Source: an uncultured Polaribacter sp.
GTDB lineage: Bacteria; Bacteroidota; Bacteroidia; Flavobacteriales; Flavobacteriaceae
Assembly (NCBI GenBank): GCA_943788865.1
Contig: CALSRX010000004.1
Coordinates: 496,001-560,000, forward strand
Direction of reading: 5' to 3'
DNA length: 64,000 nt
Position 1 is the first letter of the stretch. Each line of letters opens with the position of its first letter. Below are positions 35,376 to 43,833 of this stretch, in pieces. The notes under the pieces are model-generated. The model searched no databases. It saw nothing but the letters and a program-made list of their open reading frames with translations, and was not told where the DNA came from. The position numbers and the translations under genes are program-made.

Positions 35376-35978
35376 ATGTCAGTAAAAATTAGATTACAAA
35401 GACACGGAAAAAAAGGAAAGCCATTTTATTCAATCGTAGCAGCTGATGCTCGTGCAAAAAGAGATGGTAAATTCTTAGAAAAATTAGGAACTTATAACCC
35501 TAATGTAAATCCAGCAATTATTGAATTAGATGTTGATGGTGCTGTAAAATGGTTACAAAACGGAGCGCAACCTACAGATACTGCGAGAGCAATTTTATCT
35601 TACAAAGGGGCAATGTTAAAAAATCATTTAGCTGGTGGAGTTCGTAAAGGAGCTTTAACTGAAGAACAAGCAGAAGCAAAATTTACTGCTTGGTTAGAAG
35701 AAAAAGCAAACAGAATTACTGCTAAAAAAGACGGTTTAACTAAAGAGCAAGAAGAAGCAAAAGCTGCTGCATTAGCTGTAGAAAAAGCTGTAAACGAAGC
35801 TCGTGTTAATGCTGTAAAAGAAGCTGAATCTGCAATTATTGCAGAGAAAGAAGCTGCTGAAGCTGCCTTAGAAGCAGAAAAAGTTGCTGCAGAAGCTACA
35901 ACTGAAGAAGTTGTTGAAGAAACTACAACAGAAGAAACTGCTACAGAAGAAACTACTGAAGAGAAATCTGCAGAGTAA
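35376..35978 (+). CDS. rpsP: 30S ribosomal protein S16 with long acidic tail
   Basis: Residues 1 to about 85 are the S16 core ([32 protein letters not shown]). Unlike the 80-90-residue form of many bacteria, the protein continues to 200 residues with a basic helical part and then a low-complexity Ala/Glu/Thr tail ([18 protein letters not shown]). Extended S16 proteins are common in Flavobacteria; the tail is likely disordered and exposed on the small subunit. It is the first gene of a unit with rimM. Confidence 0.95.
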   Translation: MSVKIRLQRHGKKGKPFYSIVAADARAKRDGKFLEKLGTYNPNVNPAIIELDVDGAVKWLQNGAQPTDTARAILSYKGAMLKNHLAGGVRKGALTEEQAEAKFTAWLEEKANRITAKKDGLTKEQEEAKAAALAVEKAVNEARVNAVKEAESAIIAEKEAAEAALEAEKVAAEATTEEVVEETTTEETATEETTEEKSAE

Positions 35979-35994
35979 TTCAAAATTTAACGAA

Positions 35995-36525
35995 ATGCGT
36001 AAAGAAGATTGTTTTTATTTAGGCAAAATCGTTAGAAAGCATAGTTTTAAAGGTGAAGTGGTTATCAAGTTAGATACCGATGAGCCTGAATTGTATCAAG
36101 AAATGGAATCAATTTTTGTCGACTTAGGCAATAATCTGATTCCATTTTTTATTGAAAAAAGTTTGCTTCAAAAAGGAAATCAATTGCGTGTTCAATTCGA
36201 AGATCTTTATACAGAAGAAGAAGCTGATGCAATTCTAAAAGCGGATGTATATTTGCCTTTAGATTTACTACCAAAATTATCTGGAAATAAATTTTATTTT
36301 CATGAAATTATCGGTTTTAAAGCTGTTGACGTAAATTATGGATTGGTTGGAACTATTGAAGGAGTTAACGATAAAACAGCACAACCTTTATTTGAAATTA
36401 CCAATGGGGATAAAGAAATTTTTATTCCGATGATTGATGATTTTATCAAAAAAGTGGATAGAGAAAACAAAGTGATTGAGGTTGAAACTCCACAAGGATT
36501 GATCGAATTGTATTTAAACAATTAA
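35995..36525 (+). CDS. rimM: ribosome maturation factor RimM
   Basis: A 176-residue 16S rRNA processing factor that binds S19. I choose the ATG at 35995 (MRKEDCFYLGKIVRKHSFKG), 16 bases after rpsP, because the family begins there; an upstream frame inside rpsP is a shadow. The N-terminal RimM barrel ends near residue 85 and is followed by the PRC-like barrel (YFHEIIGFKAVDVNYG...IPMIDDFIKKVD). The rpsP-rimM order is widely conserved. Confidence 0.96.
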   Translation: MRKEDCFYLGKIVRKHSFKGEVVIKLDTDEPELYQEMESIFVDLGNNLIPFFIEKSLLQKGNQLRVQFEDLYTEEEADAILKADVYLPLDLLPKLSGNKFYFHEIIGFKAVDVNYGLVGTIEGVNDKTAQPLFEITNGDKEIFIPMIDDFIKKVDRENKVIEVETPQGLIELYLNN

Positions 36526-36528
36526 ATT

Positions 36529-36616
36529 AGAGAGGTGGCCGAGTGGTCGAAGGCGCACGCCTGGAAAGTGTGTATACGCCAAAAGCGTATCGAGGGTTCG
36601 AATCCCTTCTTCTCTG
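36529..36616 (+). tRNA. tRNA-Ser (GGA anticodon)
   Basis: A class II tRNA of 88 nt. Acceptor AGAGAGG pairs with CTTCTCT, the D-arm is GGCCGAGTGGTCGAAGGC, the anticodon loop CTGGAAA gives GGA (Ser UCC/UCU), there is a long variable arm (GTATACGCCAAAAGCGTATC) and T-arm GAGGGTTCGAATCCCTT. Discriminator G; CCA is not encoded. It starts four bases after rimM. Confidence 0.95.
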
Positions 36617-36735
36617 CGAATAAATAAAATTATTAAACTTTAAATCAAGTTTACTTGAATTTATAAGTTTAGGTGTTTTATTTTCAAAACGTAGTTTTTA
36701 GGGAAAAGCGAAGCTAATCCCTTCTTCTCTGCGAA
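36601..36735 (+). repeat. 20-bp direct repeat of the tRNA-Ser 3' end
   Basis: AATCCCTTCTTCTCTGCGAA occurs at 36601-36620 (inside and just beyond tRNA-Ser) and again at 36716-36735, 115 bp downstream. This is the classic signature of an attachment-site duplication left by an element inserting at a tRNA 3' end, although only 95 bp remain between the copies. The interval 36621-36715 holds a short hairpin and no gene. Confidence 0.75.
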
Positions 36736-36824
36736 AATAAGAATCTATAACTTTTAAAATTAGATCTATCAAATCGAAACCCTTTCAATTTAAAGAATTT
36801 ACAATTCATCAAAATAAAACAGCT

Positions 36825-37493
36825 ATGAAAGTTGGTACTGATGCTGTTTTGTTGGGTGCTTGGTGTTCTCTAGAGAATTATCCTAATTCAATTTTAGATG
36901 TTGGAGCTGGGACAGGGGTTGTTGCATTAATGTTGGCACAACGTTCTGATGCAATGACAATTGATGCAGTAGAAATTGATGAAAAAGCACATGAACAATG
37001 TGTCAATAATTTTGAAATAAGCGATTGGTCTGATCGATTATTTTGTTACAATGCGTCCTTTGAAGAGTTTGTTGTTGAAATGCAAGATGAAGAGGAAAAA
37101 TATGATGTAATTATATCGAATCCTCCTTTTTATGCTGATGCTTTTGAAACAGAAAATGAAGCAAGAAATAGAGCTCGATTTACATCTTCACTTACTTTTG
37201 AAAATTTAATTTCTGGTACATCAAAAATTCTTTCGAATGAAGGTGAGTTTTCAGTTATTATTCCATTTAAAGAAGAACATAATTTTGCCAATATTGCAAG
37301 CTTAAATTCATTATACCTCAATAGAGTTTGCCGTGTAAAAGGAACATTGACTTCAGAATTTAAAAGAAGTTTATTGACTTTTTCATTTCAGAAAAAAATA
37401 CTTCAAGAAGAAACGTTGGTTATCGAAAAAGAAAGACATCTTTACACCCAAGAATATATCAATCTAACGAGAGATTTTTATTTGAAGATGTAA
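36825..37493 (+). CDS. tRNA1(Val) A37 N6-methyltransferase-like, start uncertain
   Basis: A methyltransferase of the TrmN6/YfiC family, transferring methyl from SAM to adenine in tRNA. It has MKVGTDAVLLGAW, the SAM-binding LDVGAGTGVVALMLAQ, acidic VEIDEKAHEQC and the amino-methyltransferase motif SNPPFY. The family normally begins about 20 residues earlier with a phrase like F-x-FK-x-F-x-I-x-Q. In this frame that phrase is present upstream (KPFQFKEFTIHQNKTA, from about 36777), but the open frame has no ATG, GTG or TTG before its stop codon. The duplicated tRNA-Ser end lies directly upstream, so the natural start may have been lost or replaced. A non-canonical start is the alternative. Confidence 0.88.
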   Translation: MKVGTDAVLLGAWCSLENYPNSILDVGAGTGVVALMLAQRSDAMTIDAVEIDEKAHEQCVNNFEISDWSDRLFCYNASFEEFVVEMQDEEEKYDVIISNPPFYADAFETENEARNRARFTSSLTFENLISGTSKILSNEGEFSVIIPFKEEHNFANIASLNSLYLNRVCRVKGTLTSEFKRSLLTFSFQKKILQEETLVIEKERHLYTQEYINLTRDFYLKM

Positions 37494-37503
37494 TGACAAT
37501 ACT

Positions 37504-38874
37504 TTACCCTATTACAATTTCTGGATTGTAGCCTAAATAAGGAACTTCTTTTTCTTTAAAGCTGATACCAAAACCTTCTAATTCTTTTAAAATTGGTTCA
37601 TATACTTCTTTAGAAATGGGTCTTAAAACTCCAGGCGTTTTAATTTCGCCATTTAATATTTTTAACGCAGCAATGGCAACAGGTAGTCCTACAGTTTTTG
37701 CCATGGCAGTGTAGGTTTGATTTTCGCCAATAGCAACCATGCTACTTTCTATTTGGCGTTTTTTACCATCCAATTCGAAACCAAACTTATGATGCATTAT
37801 AATCATGTCTTTATCATCCTCAGAAAGAGTCCATTTATCCGATAGGATTTTTTGTAAAATTTGAGCAGGAGTTGCATTTTTCAATCCAATTTTTTTAGTA
37901 GGGTTAAAAATGTCTAACTCAATTAATTTTTCCCACATGATATCATCCTGGTCAATTTTTAAATACGAGCGTAATTTCAATTCAACAGAATCTGTTGGAC
38001 TGTACGCTAAGAACAAATTAGTAAAATCACGATAACTCATGTTTTCAGAATCTTCAATAGTGTAGGTGTCATCTGTCATTCCTAATTGAATAAAAATATT
38101 CCAGGCTCTAGAAAAACCAACTCTTCTAATAGTTCCTCGGTACATCGTAGCAATATTGTCTAGGCCATAAATAGATCTGTATTTTAATGAATCTCTATTT
38201 GCGTAGGCCTCAAATTTACCACTCCCATTGATGTGTAAAAACTCTGTTCTTCTAAATAGTTTATGATACGGAATGTATTTGTAAGTCCCTTCTTGAATAA
38301 ACATTGCGGCTCCACCTTGACCAGCTGTAACAACATTTCTTGGGTTCCAAGTAAATTTATAATTCCATAAATTTGTGTCACTTTCTGGGGCAACTAACCC
38401 ACCCGTAAAAGATTCAAACAATAACATTTTACCCCCTTTTTGATGAATTCGATCAATTACATGCATGGCGCTCATATGGTCAATACCTGGATCTACACCA
38501 ATTTCATTCATAAAAATTAGGTTATTCTTTTTAACATCAGCATCTAAACCTTTCATTTCATCAGAAATATAAGATGCAGTAACCATATTTTTTTGAAACT
38601 TGATGCAATCTTTTGCAACTTCAATGTGAAACCTCGCAGGCAACATAGAAATAATAATATCTGCTTCCTGTATTGCTTTAACTCTTTCAGTTTCGTTAAA
38701 AACATCTAATTGGAAGGTTGTTAAATTTTGATGCTTCCCAAATCGTTGATTGATGTCTTCTATTGAGATGTCTCCAACAGTTAATTGTAAATTCTCTTCA
38801 GAAGATTTATCAAGTAAATATTTTATAAGTGAAGAGCTAGATCTACCAGCTCCAATAATTAAGATGTTTCTCAT
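37504..38874 (-). CDS. saccharopine dehydrogenase family protein
   Basis: A 456-residue NAD(P)-binding oxidoreductase. The start MRNILIIGAGRSSSSLIKYL is the Rossmann G-x-G-x-x-S loop. The segment FMNEIGVDPGIDHMSAMHVID and the terminal catalytic-domain block TYKYIPYHKLFRR...NMSYRDF fit lysine-alpha-ketoglutarate/saccharopine reductases. It may act in lysine breakdown or a related condensation, but the substrate is not evident. It converges with the methyltransferase gene, leaving about 10 bases between the stops. Confidence 0.88.
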   Translation of the reverse strand: MRNILIIGAGRSSSSLIKYLLDKSSEENLQLTVGDISIEDINQRFGKHQNLTTFQLDVFNETERVKAIQEADIIISMLPARFHIEVAKDCIKFQKNMVTASYISDEMKGLDADVKKNNLIFMNEIGVDPGIDHMSAMHVIDRIHQKGGKMLLFESFTGGLVAPESDTNLWNYKFTWNPRNVVTAGQGGAAMFIQEGTYKYIPYHKLFRRTEFLHINGSGKFEAYANRDSLKYRSIYGLDNIATMYRGTIRRVGFSRAWNIFIQLGMTDDTYTIEDSENMSYRDFTNLFLAYSPTDSVELKLRSYLKIDQDDIMWEKLIELDIFNPTKKIGLKNATPAQILQKILSDKWTLSEDDKDMIIMHHKFGFELDGKKRQIESSMVAIGENQTYTAMAKTVGLPVAIAALKILNGEIKTPGVLRPISKEVYEPILKELEGFGISFKEKEVPYLGYNPEIVIG

Positions 38875-38981
38875 TTTGTAATTTTATAACTAAATTTACC
38901 AATATGAATTGGCAAAAATTATGTTTAGCTAAAATACACAATTCATTGATAAAAGTTTAAAATAAAACAAAAATCAAAGAA

Positions 38982-39359
38982 ATGAATAAAAATTTAACAA
39001 TAACTTCAATTTTAGGAATCCTAACAATTATACTAGGTGCTTTTGGAGCACATGCTTTGTCTAAAACATTAACTATTGAAGGGATGAATAGTTTTGATAC
39101 AGCAATTCGTTATCAAATGTATCATATTATTGTACTGCTTTTTGTAAATACATATAAAGGTTTTACAGCACAACAAAAAAACAGAATAAGTAGTTTGTTT
39201 TTTATGGGGATTTTATTCTTTTCTGGATCAATTTACGCAATTCAGTTAATAGGAGTTTCTGCAAAAAGCATTTGGTTTATTACTCCACTTGGAGGCTTGT
39301 TTTTTATATTGGGATGGTTATATATGGCAATTAGTTTTGCAAAAAGAAATGAACAATAA
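38982..39359 (+). CDS. DUF423 family membrane protein
   Basis: A 125-residue protein with four membrane segments. Family markers are the N-terminal GILTIILGAFGAHAL, the central FDTAIRYQMYH and the C-terminal TPLGGLFFILGWL. The function is unknown. It has its own short promoter region divergent from the saccharopine dehydrogenase-like gene. Confidence 0.9.
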   Translation: MNKNLTITSILGILTIILGAFGAHALSKTLTIEGMNSFDTAIRYQMYHIIVLLFVNTYKGFTAQQKNRISSLFFMGILFFSGSIYAIQLIGVSAKSIWFITPLGGLFFILGWLYMAISFAKRNEQ

Positions 39360-39461
39360 AAAGTTGATAAAAATTTAAAAAGGCCAAATCTTTGTAAAAA
39401 TAATCTGTATTTTTGCTGTTAATTATTTAACACAACTAAATAAATAACTTAAAATTTAAAC

Positions 39462-41063
39462 ATGGTAAATCTTGATTCAAAATCAATTTCACTAGATAGT
39501 TTAGGAATTAAAAATGCAACAATACATTATCAGTTAACATCTGATGAATTGCATGCAGCAACTATTGAAAATGAGCAAGGAGTTGAAACTTCTTCTGGAG
39601 CTTTAGCAGTTAACACTGGAGAGTTCACAGGAAGATCACCAAAAGATCGTTTTATAGTAAAAGACGATATAACAAAGGATGAAGTTTGGTGGGGAAATAT
39701 TAATATTCCTTTTGATGCTGATAAGTTTGATAAACTATACGATAAAGTAGCAGATTATTTATCGGGAAAAGAGATTTTTGTTAGAGATAGTTATGCGTGT
39801 GCTGACGAAAATTACAAACTTAATATTAGAGTTGTAAATGAATACCCATGGAGCAATATGTTTGCTCACAATATGTTTTTGAGACCTACAAAAGAAGAGT
39901 TAAAAACATTTTCTCCAGAATGGACTGTTATTAATGCACCAAGCTTTATGGCTGATCCAGAAGTTGACGGAACAAGACAGCATAATTTTGCAATTCTTAA
40001 TTTCACAAAAAAAATAGCTTTAATTGGTGGAACTGGTTATACCGGTGAAATTAAAAAAGGTATTTTTTCTGCGTTGAATTTTATTTTACCTGTATTTAAA
40101 AAAACATTACCAATGCACTGTTCTGCAAATGTTGGTAAAGATGGTGATACTGCAATTTTCTTTGGATTATCAGGAACAGGAAAAACCACCTTATCTGCAG
40201 ATCCAGAAAGAAGATTAATTGGTGATGATGAGCATGGGTGGACAAACGAAAATACTGTTTTCAATTTTGAAGGAGGTTGTTACGCAAAAGTAATTGATCT
40301 TGCGGAAGAAAAAGAACCAGATATTTATCATGCAATTAAAAAAGGAGCCATTTTAGAGAATGTCATTATTAAAGAAAATGGAGAAGTAGATTTTGAAGAC
40401 ATATCAATTACCCAAAATACAAGAGTTAGTTATCCAATTTATCACATAGATAATATTCAGCCAGGATCAATTGGTAAAAATCCAAAAAATATTTTCTTTT
40501 TAACTGCTGATGCTTTTGGAGTATTGCCTCCAATCTCAAAATTAACACCAGGTCAGGCTGCTTACCATTTTATTTCTGGTTATACAGCAAAAGTTGCTGG
40601 AACAGAAGCAGGAGTAACAGAACCACTACCAAGTTTTTCAGCTTGTTTTGGAGCTCCATTTATGCCTTTACACCCAACGCGTTATGCAGAAATGTTAAGC
40701 GATAAAATGAAAGAATCAGGAGTAACAGTTTGGTTAGTGAATACTGGTTGGACAGGGGGACCTTATGGAGTAGGAAGCAGAATGAAATTAAAATATACAA
40801 GAGCAATCATTACTGCTGCTATGGATGGAAGTTTAGAAGCAGCAAATAAAGACAATTATCACATCCATTCTGTATTTGGATTAGCGCAACCTAGAACTTG
40901 TCCAAATGTTCCAACAGAGGTATTAAGTCCGAGAAGATCTTGGAACAATGATGAAGGATATTATAAAACAGCTCAAAAATTAGCAGACTCGTTTAAAGCA
41001 AACTTTAAAGCTTTTGAAGACTATGCAAATGAAGAAATTATGGCTGGTGGCCCACTAGTTTAA
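39462..41063 (+). CDS. pckA: phosphoenolpyruvate carboxykinase (ATP)
   Basis: Converts oxaloacetate and ATP to PEP and CO2 for gluconeogenesis. It has GEFTGRSPKDRFIV (substrate loop), the P-loop GLSGTGKTTLSAD, the metal loop LIGDDEHGW, TRVSYPIYHIDN and the C-terminal NTGWTGGPYGVG. At 533 residues the length is normal for the ATP form. A TATTTTTG -7 box lies at 39408-39415, though spacing to the nearest TTG is short. A terminator follows. Confidence 0.97.
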   Translation: MVNLDSKSISLDSLGIKNATIHYQLTSDELHAATIENEQGVETSSGALAVNTGEFTGRSPKDRFIVKDDITKDEVWWGNINIPFDADKFDKLYDKVADYLSGKEIFVRDSYACADENYKLNIRVVNEYPWSNMFAHNMFLRPTKEELKTFSPEWTVINAPSFMADPEVDGTRQHNFAILNFTKKIALIGGTGYTGEIKKGIFSALNFILPVFKKTLPMHCSANVGKDGDTAIFFGLSGTGKTTLSADPERRLIGDDEHGWTNENTVFNFEGGCYAKVIDLAEEKEPDIYHAIKKGAILENVIIKENGEVDFEDISITQNTRVSYPIYHIDNIQPGSIGKNPKNIFFLTADAFGVLPPISKLTPGQAAYHFISGYTAKVAGTEAGVTEPLPSFSACFGAPFMPLHPTRYAEMLSDKMKESGVTVWLVNTGWTGGPYGVGSRMKLKYTRAIITAAMDGSLEAANKDNYHIHSVFGLAQPRTCPNVPTEVLSPRRSWNNDEGYYKTAQKLADSFKANFKAFEDYANEEIMAGGPLV

Positions 41064-41080
41064 TTTTTATTTTATAAGTA

Positions 41081-41112
41081 AAAAAAAGCATCTCATTTGA
41101 GGTGCTTTTTTA
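41081..41112 (+). terminator. terminator after pckA
   Basis: Stem AAGCATCTCA/TGAGGTGCTT with a two-to-four-base loop, A run before and T run after. Its 22-base core (41086-41107) is the reverse complement, with one mismatch, of the hairpin after pxpC. Confidence 0.85.
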
Positions 41113-41159
41113 TGGATTGTTTTTCCTATTTTTATAGAATAGCAACTTTTCTGTAAATA

Positions 41160-42386
41160 ATGATTAAAAATTGGTTTAAAAATATAGGTCCAGGTACTTT
41201 AATTGCTGCTGCTTTTATTGGACCTGGAACAGTTACGCTTTGTACAATAGCTGGAGTTAATTTTGGGTTTAACCTATTATGGGCTATGGTGCTTTCTATT
41301 TTTGCAACTATTGTTTTGCAAGAAATGGCAGCTAGATTAGGGATTATTTCTCAAAAAGGATTGTCTGAAGTTCTTAGAGAAGAAATTAAAAATCCATTTT
41401 TAAAACAGTTTATTACACTCTTAATTTTAGCAGCAATTGTAGTTGGAAACGCATCCTATGAAGCTGGAAATATTAGCGGTGGAGTTTTAGGGCTTGAGAC
41501 CATCTTAGGAAAAACCTATTTTGAAATTGGTGTATTTTCTATCAATAGCATTAGTTTACTTGTAGGTGTTGTTGCCTTTGCTTTATTATACTTAGGGAAC
41601 TATAAAATACTTGAAAAAGTATTGGTTTCCTTGGTGTTGATTATGAGTGTTTCATTTATAATTACCGCAATTATTACCAAACCAAATCTTGCAGAAATTT
41701 TTAAAGGAACATTTATCCCCAGTTTTCCAGAGAATAGTTTATTAACGGTAATTGGCTTAATTGGAACAACAGTTGTGCCTTATAATTTGTTTTTACATGC
41801 GTCATTAGTTAAAGAAAGATGGAAGAAAAAAGAAGATATTTCTTTTGCGAGAAAAGACACTATTATTTCGATTATTTTAGGAGGATTGGTTTCTATGACA
41901 ATCATTATTTCAGCAGCCGGAATCCAAACGAGCACCATTTCAAATGCATCAGATTTGGCAAAAGGATTGGCACCATTGTATGGGGAGTTTTCAAAATATT
42001 TTCTTTCTATCGGATTGTTTGCTGCGGGAATCACATCAGCAATCACAGCTCCATTAGCAGCAGCATATGTTGCAAGAGGATGTTTAGGATGGAAATCTGG
42101 TTTAAAATCGAAGAAATTTAGAGCAGTATGGATTATTGTTTTAGTACTCGGAATTTTCTTTTCTTCATTCGGAATTAAACCAATAGAAATTATAAAATTT
42201 GCACAGGTTGCTAATGGTATGTTATTGCCTATTATTGCCGGAATTTTATTGTGGATTATGAATAAAAAAGCAGTGCTTGGAACGTATGTAAATTCTAAAA
42301 CGCAAAATATTTTTGGATTGATTATCGTTGTAGGAACTATTTTTCTTGGCTTAAAAGGAATTCTTAAAGTATTTAATTTGGTGTAA
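41160..42386 (+). CDS. Nramp-family transporter lacking the canonical metal site
   Basis: A 408-residue polytopic protein of the Nramp fold, with about 11 membrane segments. In metal-transporting Nramps TM1 carries DPGN and TM6 carries MPH. Here TM1 reads IGPGT (residues 20-24, so Asp to Gly and Asn to Thr) and TM6 reads VPYN (206-209, so Met to Val and His to Tyr). The residues that bind Mn/Fe are therefore gone. The next gene, pxpA, starts at the base after its stop, so it is the first gene of a 5-oxoprolinase operon. A role in uptake of 5-oxoproline or a related organic acid is the most economical inference; a relaxed-specificity cation carrier is the alternative. Confidence 0.9.
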   Translation: MIKNWFKNIGPGTLIAAAFIGPGTVTLCTIAGVNFGFNLLWAMVLSIFATIVLQEMAARLGIISQKGLSEVLREEIKNPFLKQFITLLILAAIVVGNASYEAGNISGGVLGLETILGKTYFEIGVFSINSISLLVGVVAFALLYLGNYKILEKVLVSLVLIMSVSFIITAIITKPNLAEIFKGTFIPSFPENSLLTVIGLIGTTVVPYNLFLHASLVKERWKKKEDISFARKDTIISIILGGLVSMTIIISAAGIQTSTISNASDLAKGLAPLYGEFSKYFLSIGLFAAGITSAITAPLAAAYVARGCLGWKSGLKSKKFRAVWIIVLVLGIFFSSFGIKPIEIIKFAQVANGMLLPIIAGILLWIMNKKAVLGTYVNSKTQNIFGLIIVVGTIFLGLKGILKVFNLV

Positions 42387-43121
42387 ATGAAGAATATTGA
42401 TTTTAATTGTGATGTTGGAGAAGGAATTGAGAATGAGTATTTATTAATGCCTTTTATATCTTCTTGTAATATAGCTTGTGGAGGACATTACGGAGATGAA
42501 AATACAATTGACAAGACCATTCAATTAGCAATTGAAAATAAGGTTAAAATCGGAGCACATCCATCTTTTCCTGACAAAGAAAATTTTGGAAGAAAAATTA
42601 TGAATATTTCTGATGACGAATTGGAAAAAAGTATTGTTTTTCAAATGAATTTGTTTGAACAGTGTTTGCATAAAAAGAATGCCAAAATGCATCATATTAA
42701 AGCACACGGAGCTTTGTATAATTTAATTGCTAAGGATAAAAAAACTGCAGCTGTTTTTGTCAATTCTATTAAAAAATATATTAAGAACGCTTATTTATAT
42801 GTTCCTTTTCAGTCAGCAATTGAAGAGGTAGCAGTTAAAAATAACATTAAAATTAAATATGAAGCTTTTGCTGATAGAAATTATAATGATGATTTATCTT
42901 TAGTGTCTAGATCTAAGTCGAATGCTATGATTACTAGTCCTATAAAAGTGTATCAACATGTGCTAAACATTGTTCAAAATAATGCTGTTATAACAGTTTC
43001 AAATTCAGTTATCAAAATAAAAGCCGATACATTTTGTATTCATGGTGACACTAAAAATGCTTTAGAGATTTTGCAAAAAATCACAACTTTGTTAAAAACT
43101 CAAAACAAACAAGTTGTCTAA
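42387..43121 (+). CDS. pxpA: 5-oxoprolinase subunit A (LamB/YcsF family)
   Basis: With PxpB and PxpC forms the ATP-dependent prokaryotic 5-oxoprolinase, opening 5-oxoproline to glutamate. Family blocks are IDFNCDVGEG, ISSCNIACGGHYGDENTI, VKIGAHPSFPDKENFGR and the late TFCIHGDTKNA. The 244-residue length is standard. Its ATG directly follows the transporter stop, and its 3' end overlaps the pxpB start by eight bases. Confidence 0.95.
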   Translation: MKNIDFNCDVGEGIENEYLLMPFISSCNIACGGHYGDENTIDKTIQLAIENKVKIGAHPSFPDKENFGRKIMNISDDELEKSIVFQMNLFEQCLHKKNAKMHHIKAHGALYNLIAKDKKTAAVFVNSIKKYIKNAYLYVPFQSAIEEVAVKNNIKIKYEAFADRNYNDDLSLVSRSKSNAMITSPIKVYQHVLNIVQNNAVITVSNSVIKIKADTFCIHGDTKNALEILQKITTLLKTQNKQVV

Positions 43122-43833
43122 TTTCTCACTTTCATATAAAACTTACGGAGATACTGCTATTTTAATTGAATGGCCATCAGAAATACATGAATCAATCTTG
43201 TATGATATTGTTGCTTTTAAAAACAAGATTGAAGATGAAATAAACTTGCAAGATATTATTGTTGGCTACAATTCATTATTACTGGTTAGTAGTTTTAAGA
43301 TTAAAAATATACATGATAAAATTCGCTCTTTAAAAGAATTGTATAACCAACCCTCAAAAACAAAAATTTATAAAACCACACATTGGGAAATTCCTGTTTG
43401 TTATGACCAACAATTCGGAATTGATTTAGATGGGATTTCTCAAGAAAAATCAATTACAAAAGATAAAATCATTCACATTCATTCTAGTCCAACTTATACA
43501 GTATACTTCATAGGGTTTTTACCAGGGTTTCTCTATTTAGGAGGTTTGGATGAGCAAATAGCAGTGCCGAGAAAATCTACTCCAAGATTGCGAGTTCCTA
43601 AAGGTGCCTTAGCAATTGGTGGTAGTCAAACCGGAATCTATCCAAATGAAAGTTCAGGTGGTTGGAATATTATTGGAAATTCGCCTATTTCATTTTTTGA
43701 TGCACAAAAAGCCTCACCTTGTTTTGCGAAAACAGGCGATAAAATTTCGTTTAAAAGTGTTTCTTATGACGAGTACAAAATGATAAAAGAAAAAGTGAAT
43801 AGTAATGTATATCAATTGAAAACAATTTTATGA
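43114..43833 (+). CDS. pxpB: 5-oxoprolinase subunit B (KipI family)
   Basis: A 239-residue subunit of the 5-oxoprolinase. The start is a TTG at 43114, overlapping pxpA by eight bases, giving MSNFSLSYKTYGDTAILI. The C-terminal half has the family's cyclophilin-like block GFLPGFLYLGGLDEQIAVPR, then KGALAIGGSQTGIYP and GGWNIIGNSP. No ATG near the start gives a complete N-terminus. It overlaps pxpC by four bases. Confidence 0.94.
   Translation: MSNFSLSYKTYGDTAILIEWPSEIHESILYDIVAFKNKIEDEINLQDIIVGYNSLLLVSSFKIKNIHDKIRSLKELYNQPSKTKIYKTTHWEIPVCYDQQFGIDLDGISQEKSITKDKIIHIHSSPTYTVYFIGFLPGFLYLGGLDEQIAVPRKSTPRLRVPKGALAIGGSQTGIYPNESSGGWNIIGNSPISFFDAQKASPCFAKTGDKISFKSVSYDEYKMIKEKVNSNVYQLKTIL

Noticed and set aside
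35624..35983. Minus-strand frame opposite the rpsP tail
   Set aside because: Its Ser/Ala/Val repeats are just the antisense of the Ala/Glu/Thr tail.
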